From the NCBI GenBank assembly GCA_963717475.1, contig OY970337.1, positions 2,294,001-2,358,000 of the forward strand: a stretch of DNA of 64,000 nucleotides, read 5' to 3'. Position numbers and translations under genes: made by a program. Source of the DNA: AC-32 sp963717475. GTDB lineage: Bacteria > Actinomycetota > Thermoleophilia > Gaiellales > Gaiellaceae. The notes beneath the pieces were generated by a model. The model had not been told where the DNA came from and made no database searches. It worked only from the letters and a program-made list of their open reading frames with translations. The first letter of the stretch is position 1; each line of letters starts with the position of its first letter. Positions 41,942-50,126 of this stretch are shown here, piece by piece.

Positions 41942-42736
41942 TCAGGTGACTTGGAGTTGAGCCTCCGCCGGGATCGCTTGGTCGCGCATTCGGGGCCACG
42001 CGGCCAGCACGAAGGTGACAACGGCCCAGGCGAGTGCCGCCCATGCCCAGGCGTGGCCTTCGCTGCCCGCTGCTGAAGGCGGAGCGAGGAGGCACGAGAT
42101 TGCCCATGCGCCCGCCGCGATCGACGCGCTGAGGGCCGGGATTCGCCAGCCCGAGGTCCGAGCCGCGGCGAGGAGCATGAGAAGGACGACGAGGAGCGCG
42201 AGCGCCGCCATCACGGTCCAGTGGTGAAGACCGTTGGATACAGCATCGGCGGGCGGAAGATCCCGTCGCTGGGCGGAGGCCATCCGCCAGGCATAGACGA
42301 GAGCTGGACCAGCGGCAACGGTTGCGAGCGCGAGCATCCTCGGTTCCAGGTGCCGCCCCCGGGCGAGGAACGTCTGCCGCGCCGGATGCAGCGCGAGCAG
42401 GACGGCCGAGGCCACGGCGATTCCGCCCGCGAGCGCGAAATACCATCCTGCTCGGCCGGCGGCACCCGCGATGGCAAGCGCCGCCGCGACGAGTGCCGTT
42501 TGCTGAATTCCGGCGATCCGCCTCTCCGGGCGGCGAAGCTGGCTGAGCAAGCCGAGCGGAAGGATCACCCCGAAGACCGCGCCCCAACCCACGTCGAGGA
42601 CCTGGTTGCGGGCCTGATCCACGTAGCCGGTGAACCCGTCGACGAAGTCGATCAACCCGAAGTTGATCGTCAGCGAAGCGAAGGCGACGACGAGCGCCAC
42701 CGCCTTCAGGCCCGTCGTGCGAGCTGTGTGCGCCAT
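41942..42736 (-). CDS. Hypothetical membrane protein, 264 aa
   Basis: I do not recognise a family. About seven hydrophobic helices are visible (LKAVALVVAFASLTINFGLI, GAVFGVILPLGLLSQL, TALVAAALAIAGAAGRAGWYFALAGG, and others), with a short loop rich in Arg and Asp in the middle. There are no catalytic motifs. A TAGGGT element lies 6 bases before the ATG on the minus strand, so it may be transcribed alone and leaderless. Confidence 0.75.
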   Translation of the reverse strand: MAHTARTTGLKAVALVVAFASLTINFGLIDFVDGFTGYVDQARNQVLDVGWGAVFGVILPLGLLSQLRRPERRIAGIQQTALVAAALAIAGAAGRAGWYFALAGGIAVASAVLLALHPARQTFLARGRHLEPRMLALATVAAGPALVYAWRMASAQRRDLPPADAVSNGLHHWTVMAALALLVVLLMLLAAARTSGWRIPALSASIAAGAWAISCLLAPPSAAGSEGHAWAWAALAWAVVTFVLAAWPRMRDQAIPAEAQLQVT

Positions 42737-42775
42737 AACCCGACCCTACCTCCGATCGAGTGGAGGCAGGATCCC

Positions 42776-42791
42776 GGCTCACAGGCTCACA
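42776..42791. repeat. Tandem 8-bp duplication (GGCTCACA x2) at the osmC stop
   Basis: Two full copies plus a partial third (GGCTC) overlap the stop codon of the OsmC gene on the minus strand. Confidence 0.7.
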
Positions 42792-43215
42792 GGCTCGCGT
42801 CGAGGGAGATCTCGACGTTTCCCTTAAGAGCCTGGGAGACCGGGCAGTTCTCTTTCGCGGCTTCGGCTGCCTCGAGGAAGGCGACGCCGTCGATGCCGTC
42901 GACCTCGCCCCGGATCGTGATGCGGATCGAGGTCAGCTTGAAGCCCTCGCCGACCTTGTCGAACGAGGTCGTCGCTTCGGTCTCGAGCCGCTGCGGCGGA
43001 GTCCCTTCCCGGGCGAGGCCCGCGGCTAGGGCCATCGAGATGCACGTCGCGTGTGCCGCCGCGATCAGTTCCTCGGGACTCGCGCCCTCAGCGTCTTCCG
43101 CTCGCGCCGACCAGCTCATGTCCGTGTCGACGGAGCCACTCTCGGTCGTGACGTGGCCGGAGCCGTGAACCAGGTCGCCGTCCCAGGTCGCCCGCGCAGT
43201 CTTCTCAGTCGCCAT
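42787..43215 (-). CDS. OsmC family peroxiredoxin
   Basis: A 142-residue OsmC/Ohr-type protein that reduces organic peroxides or related compounds. The two redox Cys are in AAHATCISMALA and ENCPVSQAL, and the N-terminus ATEKTARATWDGDLVHGSGHV is typical of the OsmC rather than the Ohr branch. It overlaps the rarA gene by 11 bases, so it is likely co-transcribed with that repair gene. Confidence 0.92.
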   Translation of the reverse strand: MATEKTARATWDGDLVHGSGHVTTESGSVDTDMSWSARAEDAEGASPEELIAAAHATCISMALAAGLAREGTPPQRLETEATTSFDKVGEGFKLTSIRITIRGEVDGIDGVAFLEAAEAAKENCPVSQALKGNVEISLDASL

Positions 43216-44473
43216 CGTTTGCCTCCTCTTCGCCCGACCCGGAAGGCCGGTAGTAGGTCCGTCCGCGCAACTCTTCCGGCAGGAACTCGAGGTCAAACCC
43301 GCTCGGGTCGTCGTGCGGGTAGACGTAGCCCTTGCCGCGGCCGAGCTTCTTCGCCCCGTAGTAGTGCGTGTCGCGGAGCGAGTCCGGCGGGCGCGCCTGG
43401 CCGTGCTCGCGGACGTCGGCCGATGCTTCCTTCAGCGCCACGTAGGACGCGTTCGACTTCGGCGCCCGCGCCAGGTAGATCGCGGCCTGCGCGAGGTTCA
43501 AGCGCGCCTCCGGCAAGCCCACGTGCTCTACGGCGTGGGCAGCCGCGACCGCGACCAGGAGCGCACGCGGGTCGGCGTTGCCGATGTCCTCGGAGGCGAG
43601 CACGATCATCCGCCGCGCGATGAAACGGGCGTCCTCGCCGCCCTCCAGCATCGCGGCCAGGTAGTACACCGACGCGTCCGGGTCGGAGCCGCGCATCGAC
43701 TTGATGAACGCCGAAATGAAGTCGTAATGCGCGTCGCCGCCCTTGTCGTAGACGAGCGGTCGCTTGCGGGCGGCGTCCTCCACGTGCTCCTCGGTGACGG
43801 CCGTCCCCTCGGCGCGCCCCGTCTGGGCGGCGAGCTCGAGGATGTTGAGCGCGTTGCGCGCGTCGCCTCCGGCACGACGAGCGACCAGCCCGACGAGGTC
43901 GTCGCCGAGCTTCGTGTCCAGCGCCTCGGCTCCGCGCCGCACGATCAGGGCGAGCTCTTCCTCGGAGAGCGGCTCGAGCTCGTAGATCTGGCAGCGGGAG
44001 AGAAGCGCCGAGTTGACCTCGAAGTACGGGTTCTCGGTGGTCGCTCCGATCAGCGTGACGAGCGCCTCCTCGACCGCCGGCAGGAGCGCGTCCTGCTGGG
44101 CCTTGTTGAAGCGGTGGATCTCGTCGAGGAAGAGGATCGTCCGCCGGCCGGAGCCGCCGAGGCTGTCGCGGGCCCGGGCGAGCACGGCGCGCACGTCCGA
44201 GACCGTGGCCGACACCGCGGAGAGCTCCTCGAAGGCGGCGCCCGTCGTCTCGGCGACGATCCGCGCGAGGGTCGTCTTGCCGCTCCCGGGCGGGCCGTAG
44301 AGGATCATCGAGCCGACGCGGTCCTCGCGGATCGCGAGCCGCAGGGCCGAGTGCTCGCCGAGGACGCTCTCCTGGCCGACGAACTCGTCGAGGGTTCGGG
44401 GCCGCAGGCGCGAGGCCAGCGGCGCCAGCTCGCTGATCCGTTCCTGCGCCGCGTCTGCGAAAAGGTCGCTCAC
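43205..44473 (-). CDS. rarA: Replication-associated recombination protein A (RarA/MgsA AAA ATPase)
   Basis: A 422-residue clamp-loader-like AAA ATPase working at stalled replication forks. Motifs: LRPRTLDEFVGQESVLGEHSALR, Walker A GPPGSGKTTLAR, Walker B ILFLDEIHRFNKAQQDALLP, sensor GATTENPYFEVNSALLSRC, and the tetramerisation domain with KSMRGSDPDASVYYLAAMLEGGED and GLPEARLNLAQAAIYLA. The length is normal. The start is GTG. Confidence 0.94.
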   Translation of the reverse strand: MSDLFADAAQERISELAPLASRLRPRTLDEFVGQESVLGEHSALRLAIREDRVGSMILYGPPGSGKTTLARIVAETTGAAFEELSAVSATVSDVRAVLARARDSLGGSGRRTILFLDEIHRFNKAQQDALLPAVEEALVTLIGATTENPYFEVNSALLSRCQIYELEPLSEEELALIVRRGAEALDTKLGDDLVGLVARRAGGDARNALNILELAAQTGRAEGTAVTEEHVEDAARKRPLVYDKGGDAHYDFISAFIKSMRGSDPDASVYYLAAMLEGGEDARFIARRMIVLASEDIGNADPRALLVAVAAAHAVEHVGLPEARLNLAQAAIYLARAPKSNASYVALKEASADVREHGQARPPDSLRDTHYYGAKKLGRGKGYVYPHDDPSGFDLEFLPEELRGRTYYRPSGSGEEEANDGD

Positions 44474-44481
44474 CCCGGAAG

Positions 44482-44487
44482 TATGCT
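44482..44487 (+). promoter_or_regulatory. -10 element TATGCT upstream of the M20 peptidase gene
   Basis: The hexamer ends 6 bases before the TTG at 44494, in the 20-base gap between divergent genes. Confidence 0.35.
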
Positions 44488-44493
44488 CCTGAC

Positions 44494-45780
44494 TTGCTCC
44501 GCGACGAGGTCACGCAGCTCCTGCAGGAGCTGATCCGGCTCAACACGGTCAACCCGCCGGGGAACGAGACGCAGGCGGCCGAGCTGCTGCGCGACTACCT
44601 CGCCGAGAACGGCGTCGAGAGCGAGCTGTACGCGAAGGTCCCGGAGCGGGCGAACCTCGTCGCGCGCATTCCCGGGAGTGGGGACGGGCCGAGCTTCTTG
44701 CTGCTCTCGCACACGGACACGGTCGTCGCGGACCCGAACGAGTGGCAGGTCGATCCGTGGTCGGGAGAGCTGCGCGACGGCGAGATCTGGGGCCGCGGCG
44801 CGCTCGACATGAAGGGCGAGGTCGCGGCCAGCGCGGTCGCGATCGCGTCGCTTGCCCGCGAGGGGTTCAAGCCGCGCGGCGACCTGATCTTCGTCGCGGC
44901 CGCCGACGAGGAGGTCGGGAACGACTTCGGCCTGCCCTGGCTCTGCAGCGAGCACCCCGAGGCCGTCCGCGCCGACTACTGCCTCAACGAGGGCAGCGGC
45001 GAGCGGATCGAGCTCGCGGGCCGGGCGTTCTACCTCTGCTCGACCGCCGAGAAGATGAGCTCGCCGTTCCGGGTTCGCGTGAACGGCCGCGCCGGCCATG
45101 CCTCGATGCCCGGGATCGCGGACAACGCGCTCGTCAAGGCGGCCCCGCTGATCGAGCGGCTGGCCGCCTACCAGCCGGAGTTGCGTCTCGAGGGCGAGGC
45201 GGCGGCGCTGGTCGAGGCGGTCGCCGGCGAGAAGCTCGAGGCGTCACAGGCGCTCGAGCTCGCGCGAGAGCTCGACCCCTTCGCGGCCGACCTCCTCGAG
45301 CCGCTGCTTTCGTTCACGCTCTCGCCGACCATGATCTCCGCCTCGGAGCGGCGCAACGTGATCCCGTCGACCTGCGAGATCGTCGTCGACTGCCGACTGC
45401 TCCCCGGCCAGACGCAGGCGGACGTGGAGCCGATCCTGCGCGAGGTGCTCGGCGAGGGCGACTACGAGCTCGAGTGGATCGAGGGCCGCGGCGGGACTCG
45501 CTCGCCGTTCGAGGGGCCGCTGTGGGACGCCGTCCAGTCGTGGGTCGCCGAGTCGGAGCCGGGTGCCACGGCGGTGCCTGTCTGCGTCGCCGGGTTCACC
45601 GACAGCCACTGGCTGCGCGAGTCGTTCGGCACCGTCGCCTACGGCTTCTTCCCGAGCCGCTACATGAGCCCGGAGCTCGCGGCCCGCCTGATCCATTCCG
45701 CCGACGAGCGCATCGCGGTCGACGACCTCGCGCTCGGCGTCGACTGTTTCCGCCACGTCGCCCAGGCGGTCTGCGGCTAG
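44494..45780 (+). CDS. M20/M25/M40 family metallopeptidase
   Basis: A 428-residue dizinc amidohydrolase of the M20 type (ArgE/DapE/carboxypeptidase G2-like). The metal-site segments are LLSHTDTVVAD, WGRGALDMKGEVAA, AADEEVGNDFG and DCRLLPGQTQADVE; a dimerisation lid contains NGRAGHASMPGIADNA. The substrate cannot be read from the sequence. The TTG start is preceded by a TATGCT element. Confidence 0.9.
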   Translation: MLRDEVTQLLQELIRLNTVNPPGNETQAAELLRDYLAENGVESELYAKVPERANLVARIPGSGDGPSFLLLSHTDTVVADPNEWQVDPWSGELRDGEIWGRGALDMKGEVAASAVAIASLAREGFKPRGDLIFVAAADEEVGNDFGLPWLCSEHPEAVRADYCLNEGSGERIELAGRAFYLCSTAEKMSSPFRVRVNGRAGHASMPGIADNALVKAAPLIERLAAYQPELRLEGEAAALVEAVAGEKLEASQALELARELDPFAADLLEPLLSFTLSPTMISASERRNVIPSTCEIVVDCRLLPGQTQADVEPILREVLGEGDYELEWIEGRGGTRSPFEGPLWDAVQSWVAESEPGATAVPVCVAGFTDSHWLRESFGTVAYGFFPSRYMSPELAARLIHSADERIAVDDLALGVDCFRHVAQAVCG

Positions 45781-45783
45781 GCT
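45778..45783 (+). promoter_or_regulatory. -10 element TAGGCT upstream of the DUF1385 gene
   Basis: It overlaps the stop codon of the M20 gene and ends 7 bases before the ATG at 45791. Confidence 0.35.
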
Positions 45784-45790
45784 CTTCGCG

Positions 45791-46606
45791 ATGAGCGCGG
45801 AAGATCGCGACGACAAGATCCGACTCGGCGGGATGGCGCTGCTGAACGGCGTGCTCGTGCACGGGCCGAACGCCTGGGCCTGCGCGGTCCGGACGAAGGA
45901 CGGCGAGCTGAAGGTCGTCGGCGAGATCAAGCCGATCCGCGCGAGCAGGGTTCGGTCTCCGCTGCTGCGCGGCCCTGCGCGGCTGGCGGAGGTGTTCGCG
46001 CTTCTGCCGGTGGTCAGGCGTCGGCTGCCCGAGGCGCGGCTCCCGTTCCAACGGCCGGGCGTCATCGCGGCGATGTTCGCGACCGCGGCCACCGTCCGCG
46101 TGGTCAAGGGCTCCCGAACCCTCACACCCTTCGCGCGAGAGCTGGTCAGCGGCCTGCTCTCGGCGGTTCCGGCCATGCTCGCCCTGCGCGGATCCGACCT
46201 CGCCGCCTACCACGGTGCGGAGCACATCTCGATCGGCAGCTACGAGCACGGCGCCCCGCGCGAGAAAGAGCACGAGCGCTGCGGCTCGCACATGCTGGGG
46301 CCGATGCTCGCGACCTCGGCGGTAGCCGGCGCCATGGCCTCGAAGGCGCCTGCCCACCTGCGCCCAGGAGCCCGCGTCGCGGGTCAGCTCGGCGCGCTCG
46401 CCGCCTCGACGGAGATCTTCAGCTGGATGGTGCGCAATCCGGAGAATCGGCTCGCCCGCGCGCTCGCGAAGCCCGGGCACGAGCTTCAGCACCGGCTCGC
46501 GACCGCGGAGCCCTCACCGGAGCAGCTCGAAGTCGCGGAGGCCGCGCTCGCGCGCTGCCTCGAGCTCGAGCTTGCAGCCGATGGAGACGACGCGCAGAGA
46601 AACTAG
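45791..46606 (+). CDS. DUF1385 domain-containing protein
   Basis: A 271-residue protein with the DUF1385 hallmarks: LGGMALLNGVLVHGPNAWACAVR, the His-rich AAYHGAEHISIGSYEHG, and ERCGSHMLGPML, flanking hydrophobic helices. The family is membrane-associated and has conserved His and Cys that could bind a metal; its role is unknown. The 3' end overlaps the pncB gene by 26 bases. Confidence 0.88.
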   Translation: MSAEDRDDKIRLGGMALLNGVLVHGPNAWACAVRTKDGELKVVGEIKPIRASRVRSPLLRGPARLAEVFALLPVVRRRLPEARLPFQRPGVIAAMFATAATVRVVKGSRTLTPFARELVSGLLSAVPAMLALRGSDLAAYHGAEHISIGSYEHGAPREKEHERCGSHMLGPMLATSAVAGAMASKAPAHLRPGARVAGQLGALAASTEIFSWMVRNPENRLARALAKPGHELQHRLATAEPSPEQLEVAEAALARCLELELAADGDDAQRN

Positions 46607-47666
46607 GCGGCTTCCGCCAGAAGTCTTCGAGCTCCCCGTCGAGAAGATGCGGGAGGGCTACTACACCGACGCCTACTTCAACCACACCCGCGAGGTGCTC
46701 CTGCGCGACGACCGCCACCCGCGCGTCGTGATGCAGGTCTTCCAGAAGAAGAGCTCGTACCTCGGCGGGATCGACGAGGCGATCGCGATCCTCAAGCTCT
46801 GCGCGGACGACTGGGACGACCTCACCGTCCACGCGCTCCACGACGGCGACCTGCTCGAGCCGTACGAGTCCGTCATGACGATCGAGGGCGACTACACCGG
46901 CTTTGCGCACCTCGAGACGGTCTACCTCGGCACCCTCGCGCGGCGCACGCTGATCACGACCAACGTCGTGCGCGTGCTCCAGGCCGCGAACGGCAAGCCG
47001 ATCATCTTCATGCCGGCCCGCCACGACCACCATCGCGTGCAGACGGGCGACGGTTACGCGGCGTTCGTCGCGGGCCAGGTCGTCGGCACCGAGATCGGCG
47101 TCACCTCGGAAGCGCAGGCCTCCTGGTGGGGCGGCCGCGGCCTCGGGACCGTCCCGCACGCGCTGATCGGCTCGTACGGGGGAAACACGGTGCTGGCCGC
47201 GACGCGCTTCGCCGAGCACGCCGACCCCGACATCAACATCACGGTGCTCGTGGACTTCGAGAACGACTCGGTCAAGACCGCGCTCGAGGTTGCGCGCGCT
47301 TTGGGCCCACGGCTCTGGGGCGTCCGGCTCGACACCTCCGGGCAGCTCGTCGACCGCTCGCTCTGGGACGAGATGGGCGACTTCGACCCGCGCGGCGTGA
47401 ACGAGCGGCTCGTCCGCAAGGTGCGCGAGGCCCTCGACGGCGACGGGTTCGAGCACGTGAAGATCGTGGCGTCGGGCGGTTTCACGGTCGACCGCATCCG
47501 CGCGTTCGAGCAGCGTGGGGTGCCGGTCGACTCGTACGGCGTCGGCTCCCAGCTGATCCGCGGCGAGAACGACTTCACCGCGGACATCGTCATGACCGAC
47601 GGCCGCCCGTCCGCCAAGGAGGGTCGCCGCTACCGCCCGAACCCGCGCCTCGAGCTCGTCAGCTGA
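46581..47666 (+). CDS. pncB: Nicotinate phosphoribosyltransferase
   Basis: A 361-residue type II phosphoribosyltransferase that makes nicotinate mononucleotide. Segments: GYYTDAYFNHTREVL, VHALHDGDLLEPYESVMTIEGDY, FAHLETVYLGTLARRT, PARHDHHRVQTGDGYAA and IVASGGFTVDRIRAFEQRGVPVDSYGVGS. This form is shorter than the E. coli enzyme and close to archaeal and clostridial types. A nicotinamidase-like gene lies 0.8 kb further on, pointing to NAD salvage. The ATG lies within DUF1385. Confidence 0.9.
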   Translation: METTRRETRRLPPEVFELPVEKMREGYYTDAYFNHTREVLLRDDRHPRVVMQVFQKKSSYLGGIDEAIAILKLCADDWDDLTVHALHDGDLLEPYESVMTIEGDYTGFAHLETVYLGTLARRTLITTNVVRVLQAANGKPIIFMPARHDHHRVQTGDGYAAFVAGQVVGTEIGVTSEAQASWWGGRGLGTVPHALIGSYGGNTVLAATRFAEHADPDINITVLVDFENDSVKTALEVARALGPRLWGVRLDTSGQLVDRSLWDEMGDFDPRGVNERLVRKVREALDGDGFEHVKIVASGGFTVDRIRAFEQRGVPVDSYGVGSQLIRGENDFTADIVMTDGRPSAKEGRRYRPNPRLELVS

Positions 47667-48495
47667 CCGTCTCGCAGGGCGCGAGAACCAGCTGCGCTCG
47701 CGGCAGGTCGAACGTGACGGCGAAGCGACGCAGGAAGGCGTCGCCGACGAGACCGTCGTAGATGATCCGCTGGAACATGACCTCCGGAGCCTCCTGTGCG
47801 AGGTCTGGGGCGCCATCGGGGTGGACACGGCCGTCGAGTCGTGTGAAGAACCGCGTGAACTCATGGCCGGTCTCGTCGACGCCCTCCACGCGGCGGGTGG
47901 CCTCGCCGCCGAGGTCGGCGCCGAGCTCGGGCGCGAGGCGCTCGTCGAGGATCAGCGCGTCGCTTCCCATGTCGACCTCGGTCCAGACCGAGCGGGTGTT
48001 GGGAAGCGTCAGACGGCAGAACGCGGTCAACGACGGCCCGTCGCGCTCGAGCCGGAGATCGAGCCCTGTTCCGCGGGCCCTGCGCGCGGCGAGGGACTCT
48101 GCAGTCTCGAGCACGATCTCCCCACGGCAGTAGTCCACGGTGAAAGGCGTCTCGGCGAAGAACGTCAACGAGATGAACCCGCCGAGCTCGCGGACCTCGA
48201 CGGGAAAACCGCTCATGTCGAGGATGCCCACGACCATGTCGTCCTGCTCGAGGTCGCCGACGGCCACAGACGCGGCGCGCGCGAGCGGCAAGGTGACTTC
48301 CTGCCCGGACATTCTGCGCCCGGTGAAGGAGCTGCCCAGCGGACGGACGCCCGCCGCTTCGGCGAGAGAATCGGCCACGATCGTCGGCCCGATCCCACTG
48401 TCGAGCACGAAGCGGGTTTGCACTCCGCCAATTCCGCCGATTGTGGCCGGGACGGTGATCAGGTGGTGAAGGCGGCCAAACTCGAGCGCGGTCAC
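47659..48495 (-). CDS. Retropepsin-like aspartic protease family protein
   Basis: A 278-residue protein with two retropepsin-like halves. The first half has TRFVLDSGIGPTIV with the catalytic-type Asp32, and GGFISLTFFAETPFTVDYCRGEIVLE. The second has VWTEVDMGSDALILDERLAPELG, where a DTG-type motif reads DMGS, and DGLVGDAFLRRFAVTFDLPRAQLVLA. No signal peptide is visible. The protease class is likely, though the second half may be inactive. The GTG overlaps the stop of the nicotinamidase-like gene. Confidence 0.75.
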   Translation of the reverse strand: MTALEFGRLHHLITVPATIGGIGGVQTRFVLDSGIGPTIVADSLAEAAGVRPLGSSFTGRRMSGQEVTLPLARAASVAVGDLEQDDMVVGILDMSGFPVEVRELGGFISLTFFAETPFTVDYCRGEIVLETAESLAARRARGTGLDLRLERDGPSLTAFCRLTLPNTRSVWTEVDMGSDALILDERLAPELGADLGGEATRRVEGVDETGHEFTRFFTRLDGRVHPDGAPDLAQEAPEVMFQRIIYDGLVGDAFLRRFAVTFDLPRAQLVLAPCETVS

Positions 48496-49526
48496 GAGGC
48501 CGGCGCCGTTCGCGCCATCGCGATCCCGGGCCAGCTCTCGATCGGATCCTCCGAGCGGACGACGTGCATGCCGGCCCCGGCGAAGCGCTCGAAGGCCGCG
48601 TCTGCTTCGTACGTGTAATCGGCGACGCCGGGCACGACGACCGGCGACGTGCAGTCCTCCAGCAGGTAGACCTTCTGCGCGAGGCCCGGGTAAGGCGAGC
48701 CGAGCAGGTCGTCGATCGTCCAGGCGACGCAGTGGCTCTTCGCCTGTCCTGCGATCACGACTGCGTCGAAAGAGAACAGCATCTCGAGCAGCGGCGAGTT
48801 CTTTTCGCCGAGCAGCTCGCCGTCAGGCCCGCGCGTCACCTCGGGGCCGAGCACCGAGTAGTGCTCGGTGAGCGGGAGGTGGCCCTTGGGCTGGAACGCC
48901 GGCTGGGAGCGGCGCGCGATTGCGTGGAAGAAGATCGCCTCATGGATCGCGGAGACGAGCGCGTTCCCGATGCCGCCGAGCATTGCGTGGTATGGCCAGA
49001 TGGTGAGCTCGTACCGGCCGGTCGCGGCGAGCGCGCTCGTGTAGTGGGCGAGGTGCCGCTTCGCGTAGTCCGGCTCCAGCCCGAGAGCTTCGGCCACGCC
49101 CGGGTCGACACGCCAGCGGCCGGCGGCGACGTCGGCGGCCGAGATCTGCGTGTAGGGCTGCGGGTGGCGGCCTTCCTCGTCGATGAGCCAGACCGCGTGG
49201 AAGACCTGCATCGCCTGATGCGTGTCCAGCGTCGGGACGACCTGCGTGATCACGTCGAGGTTGCGATAGAGGAACTCGCACAGCCGGCGGTTGTCGTCGA
49301 CCGCGCCGGTGCCCGAGCGCCCGCCGACGAAGAGCTCGAAGCCCGGGATGCAGAACGTGTTCTGGACGTCCACGGCGACGAGGCAGATGCGCGACGCATC
49401 CTCAGCCGCCGGCCGCAGCCCGTGCTCGCGTGACCATGCCTCGGCCTCTCGTGCGCGCTCCTCGTAGGGAACGCGCCAGACCTCGCCGACGGTCTCGGGG
49501 TCGAAGTGCGGAGGGACGGGGAGCAC
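48492..49526 (-). CDS. Cysteine hydrolase, isochorismatase/nicotinamidase-like
   Basis: A 344-residue member of the isochorismatase superfamily with an unusually long insertion. The triad residues are Asp53 in LVAVDVQNTFC, a Lys in the middle of the fold, and Cys266 in AGQAKSHCVAWTI. The LDTHQAMQVFHAVWL segment corresponds to the metal-site region of nicotinamidases. With pncB nearby, hydrolysis of nicotinamide is a reasonable guess. The GTG at 49526 follows a bidirectional -10 element. Confidence 0.78.
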   Translation of the reverse strand: MLPVPPHFDPETVGEVWRVPYEERAREAEAWSREHGLRPAAEDASRICLVAVDVQNTFCIPGFELFVGGRSGTGAVDDNRRLCEFLYRNLDVITQVVPTLDTHQAMQVFHAVWLIDEEGRHPQPYTQISAADVAAGRWRVDPGVAEALGLEPDYAKRHLAHYTSALAATGRYELTIWPYHAMLGGIGNALVSAIHEAIFFHAIARRSQPAFQPKGHLPLTEHYSVLGPEVTRGPDGELLGEKNSPLLEMLFSFDAVVIAGQAKSHCVAWTIDDLLGSPYPGLAQKVYLLEDCTSPVVVPGVADYTYEADAAFERFAGAGMHVVRSEDPIESWPGIAMARTAPAS

Positions 49527-49532
49527 GCGGCC

Positions 49533-49539
49533 TAGTCTA
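49533..49539. promoter_or_regulatory. Palindromic bidirectional -10 (TAGTCTA)
   Basis: TAGTCT on the plus strand ends 6 bases before the GTG at 49545; TAGACT on the minus strand ends 7 bases before the GTG at 49526. One 7-base core could serve both leaderless starts. Confidence 0.45.
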
Positions 49540-49544
49540 CGAAC

Positions 49545-50093
49545 GTGCAGGAGCCGCCCCTCGTCGCACGCGCGCTCGAGCTGGAGCGCCGGCTCGGGTT
49601 CACGCACTCGTCGATTCCGGAGGTGGGCCGCCTGCTGCACCTGCTCGCGGCCCAGCGAGGGCGCACGCGCGTCGGCGAGCTCGGGACCGGCTGCGGCGTG
49701 GGAGCCGCGTGGATCGTCTCCGCGCTCCCGCCGGCGGTTCCGTTCGTGACCGTCGAGCTGGACGAGACGCTTGCGCGCGCCGCGGCCGAGCTCTTCGCCG
49801 AGGACGAGAACGTTCGCGTCTTTCAGGGCGACTGGCACGAGCTGATGCCGCCGGAGGCGCCGTTCGACCTGCTCTTCTACGACGGTGGCGGCAAGCAGCA
49901 CCCAGAACGAGACGGCGATCAGGTCGTCGGGCTGCTCGCGCCCGGCGCGACCATCGTCATGGACGACCTCACGCCCGGCCGCACGACGCACGACGTCGTG
50001 CGCGAGTTCTGGCTCAACCATCCCGAAATCGCGGCCCTGGAGATCCTCACCACGCCCGAGGCCGCGGCGATCGTCGGCACGCGCCGCGCTTGA
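49545..50093 (+). CDS. O-methyltransferase family (class I SAM-dependent)
   Basis: A 182-residue methyltransferase of the O-methyltransferase type 3 kind: VGELGTGCGVGAAWIVSAL is motif I, VTVELDETLARAAAELF the strand-2 region, and FDLLFYDGGGKQHPE followed by IVMDDLTPG the metal-site region. The substrate is unknown. It lies upstream of the FtsH-like gene with a 33-base gap. Confidence 0.85.
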   Translation: MQEPPLVARALELERRLGFTHSSIPEVGRLLHLLAAQRGRTRVGELGTGCGVGAAWIVSALPPAVPFVTVELDETLARAAAELFAEDENVRVFQGDWHELMPPEAPFDLLFYDGGGKQHPERDGDQVVGLLAPGATIVMDDLTPGRTTHDVVREFWLNHPEIAALEILTTPEAAAIVGTRRA

Positions 50094-50126
50094 CGCGGGC
50101 CTGAAAGGCGCTCATAACGAGAGAGG

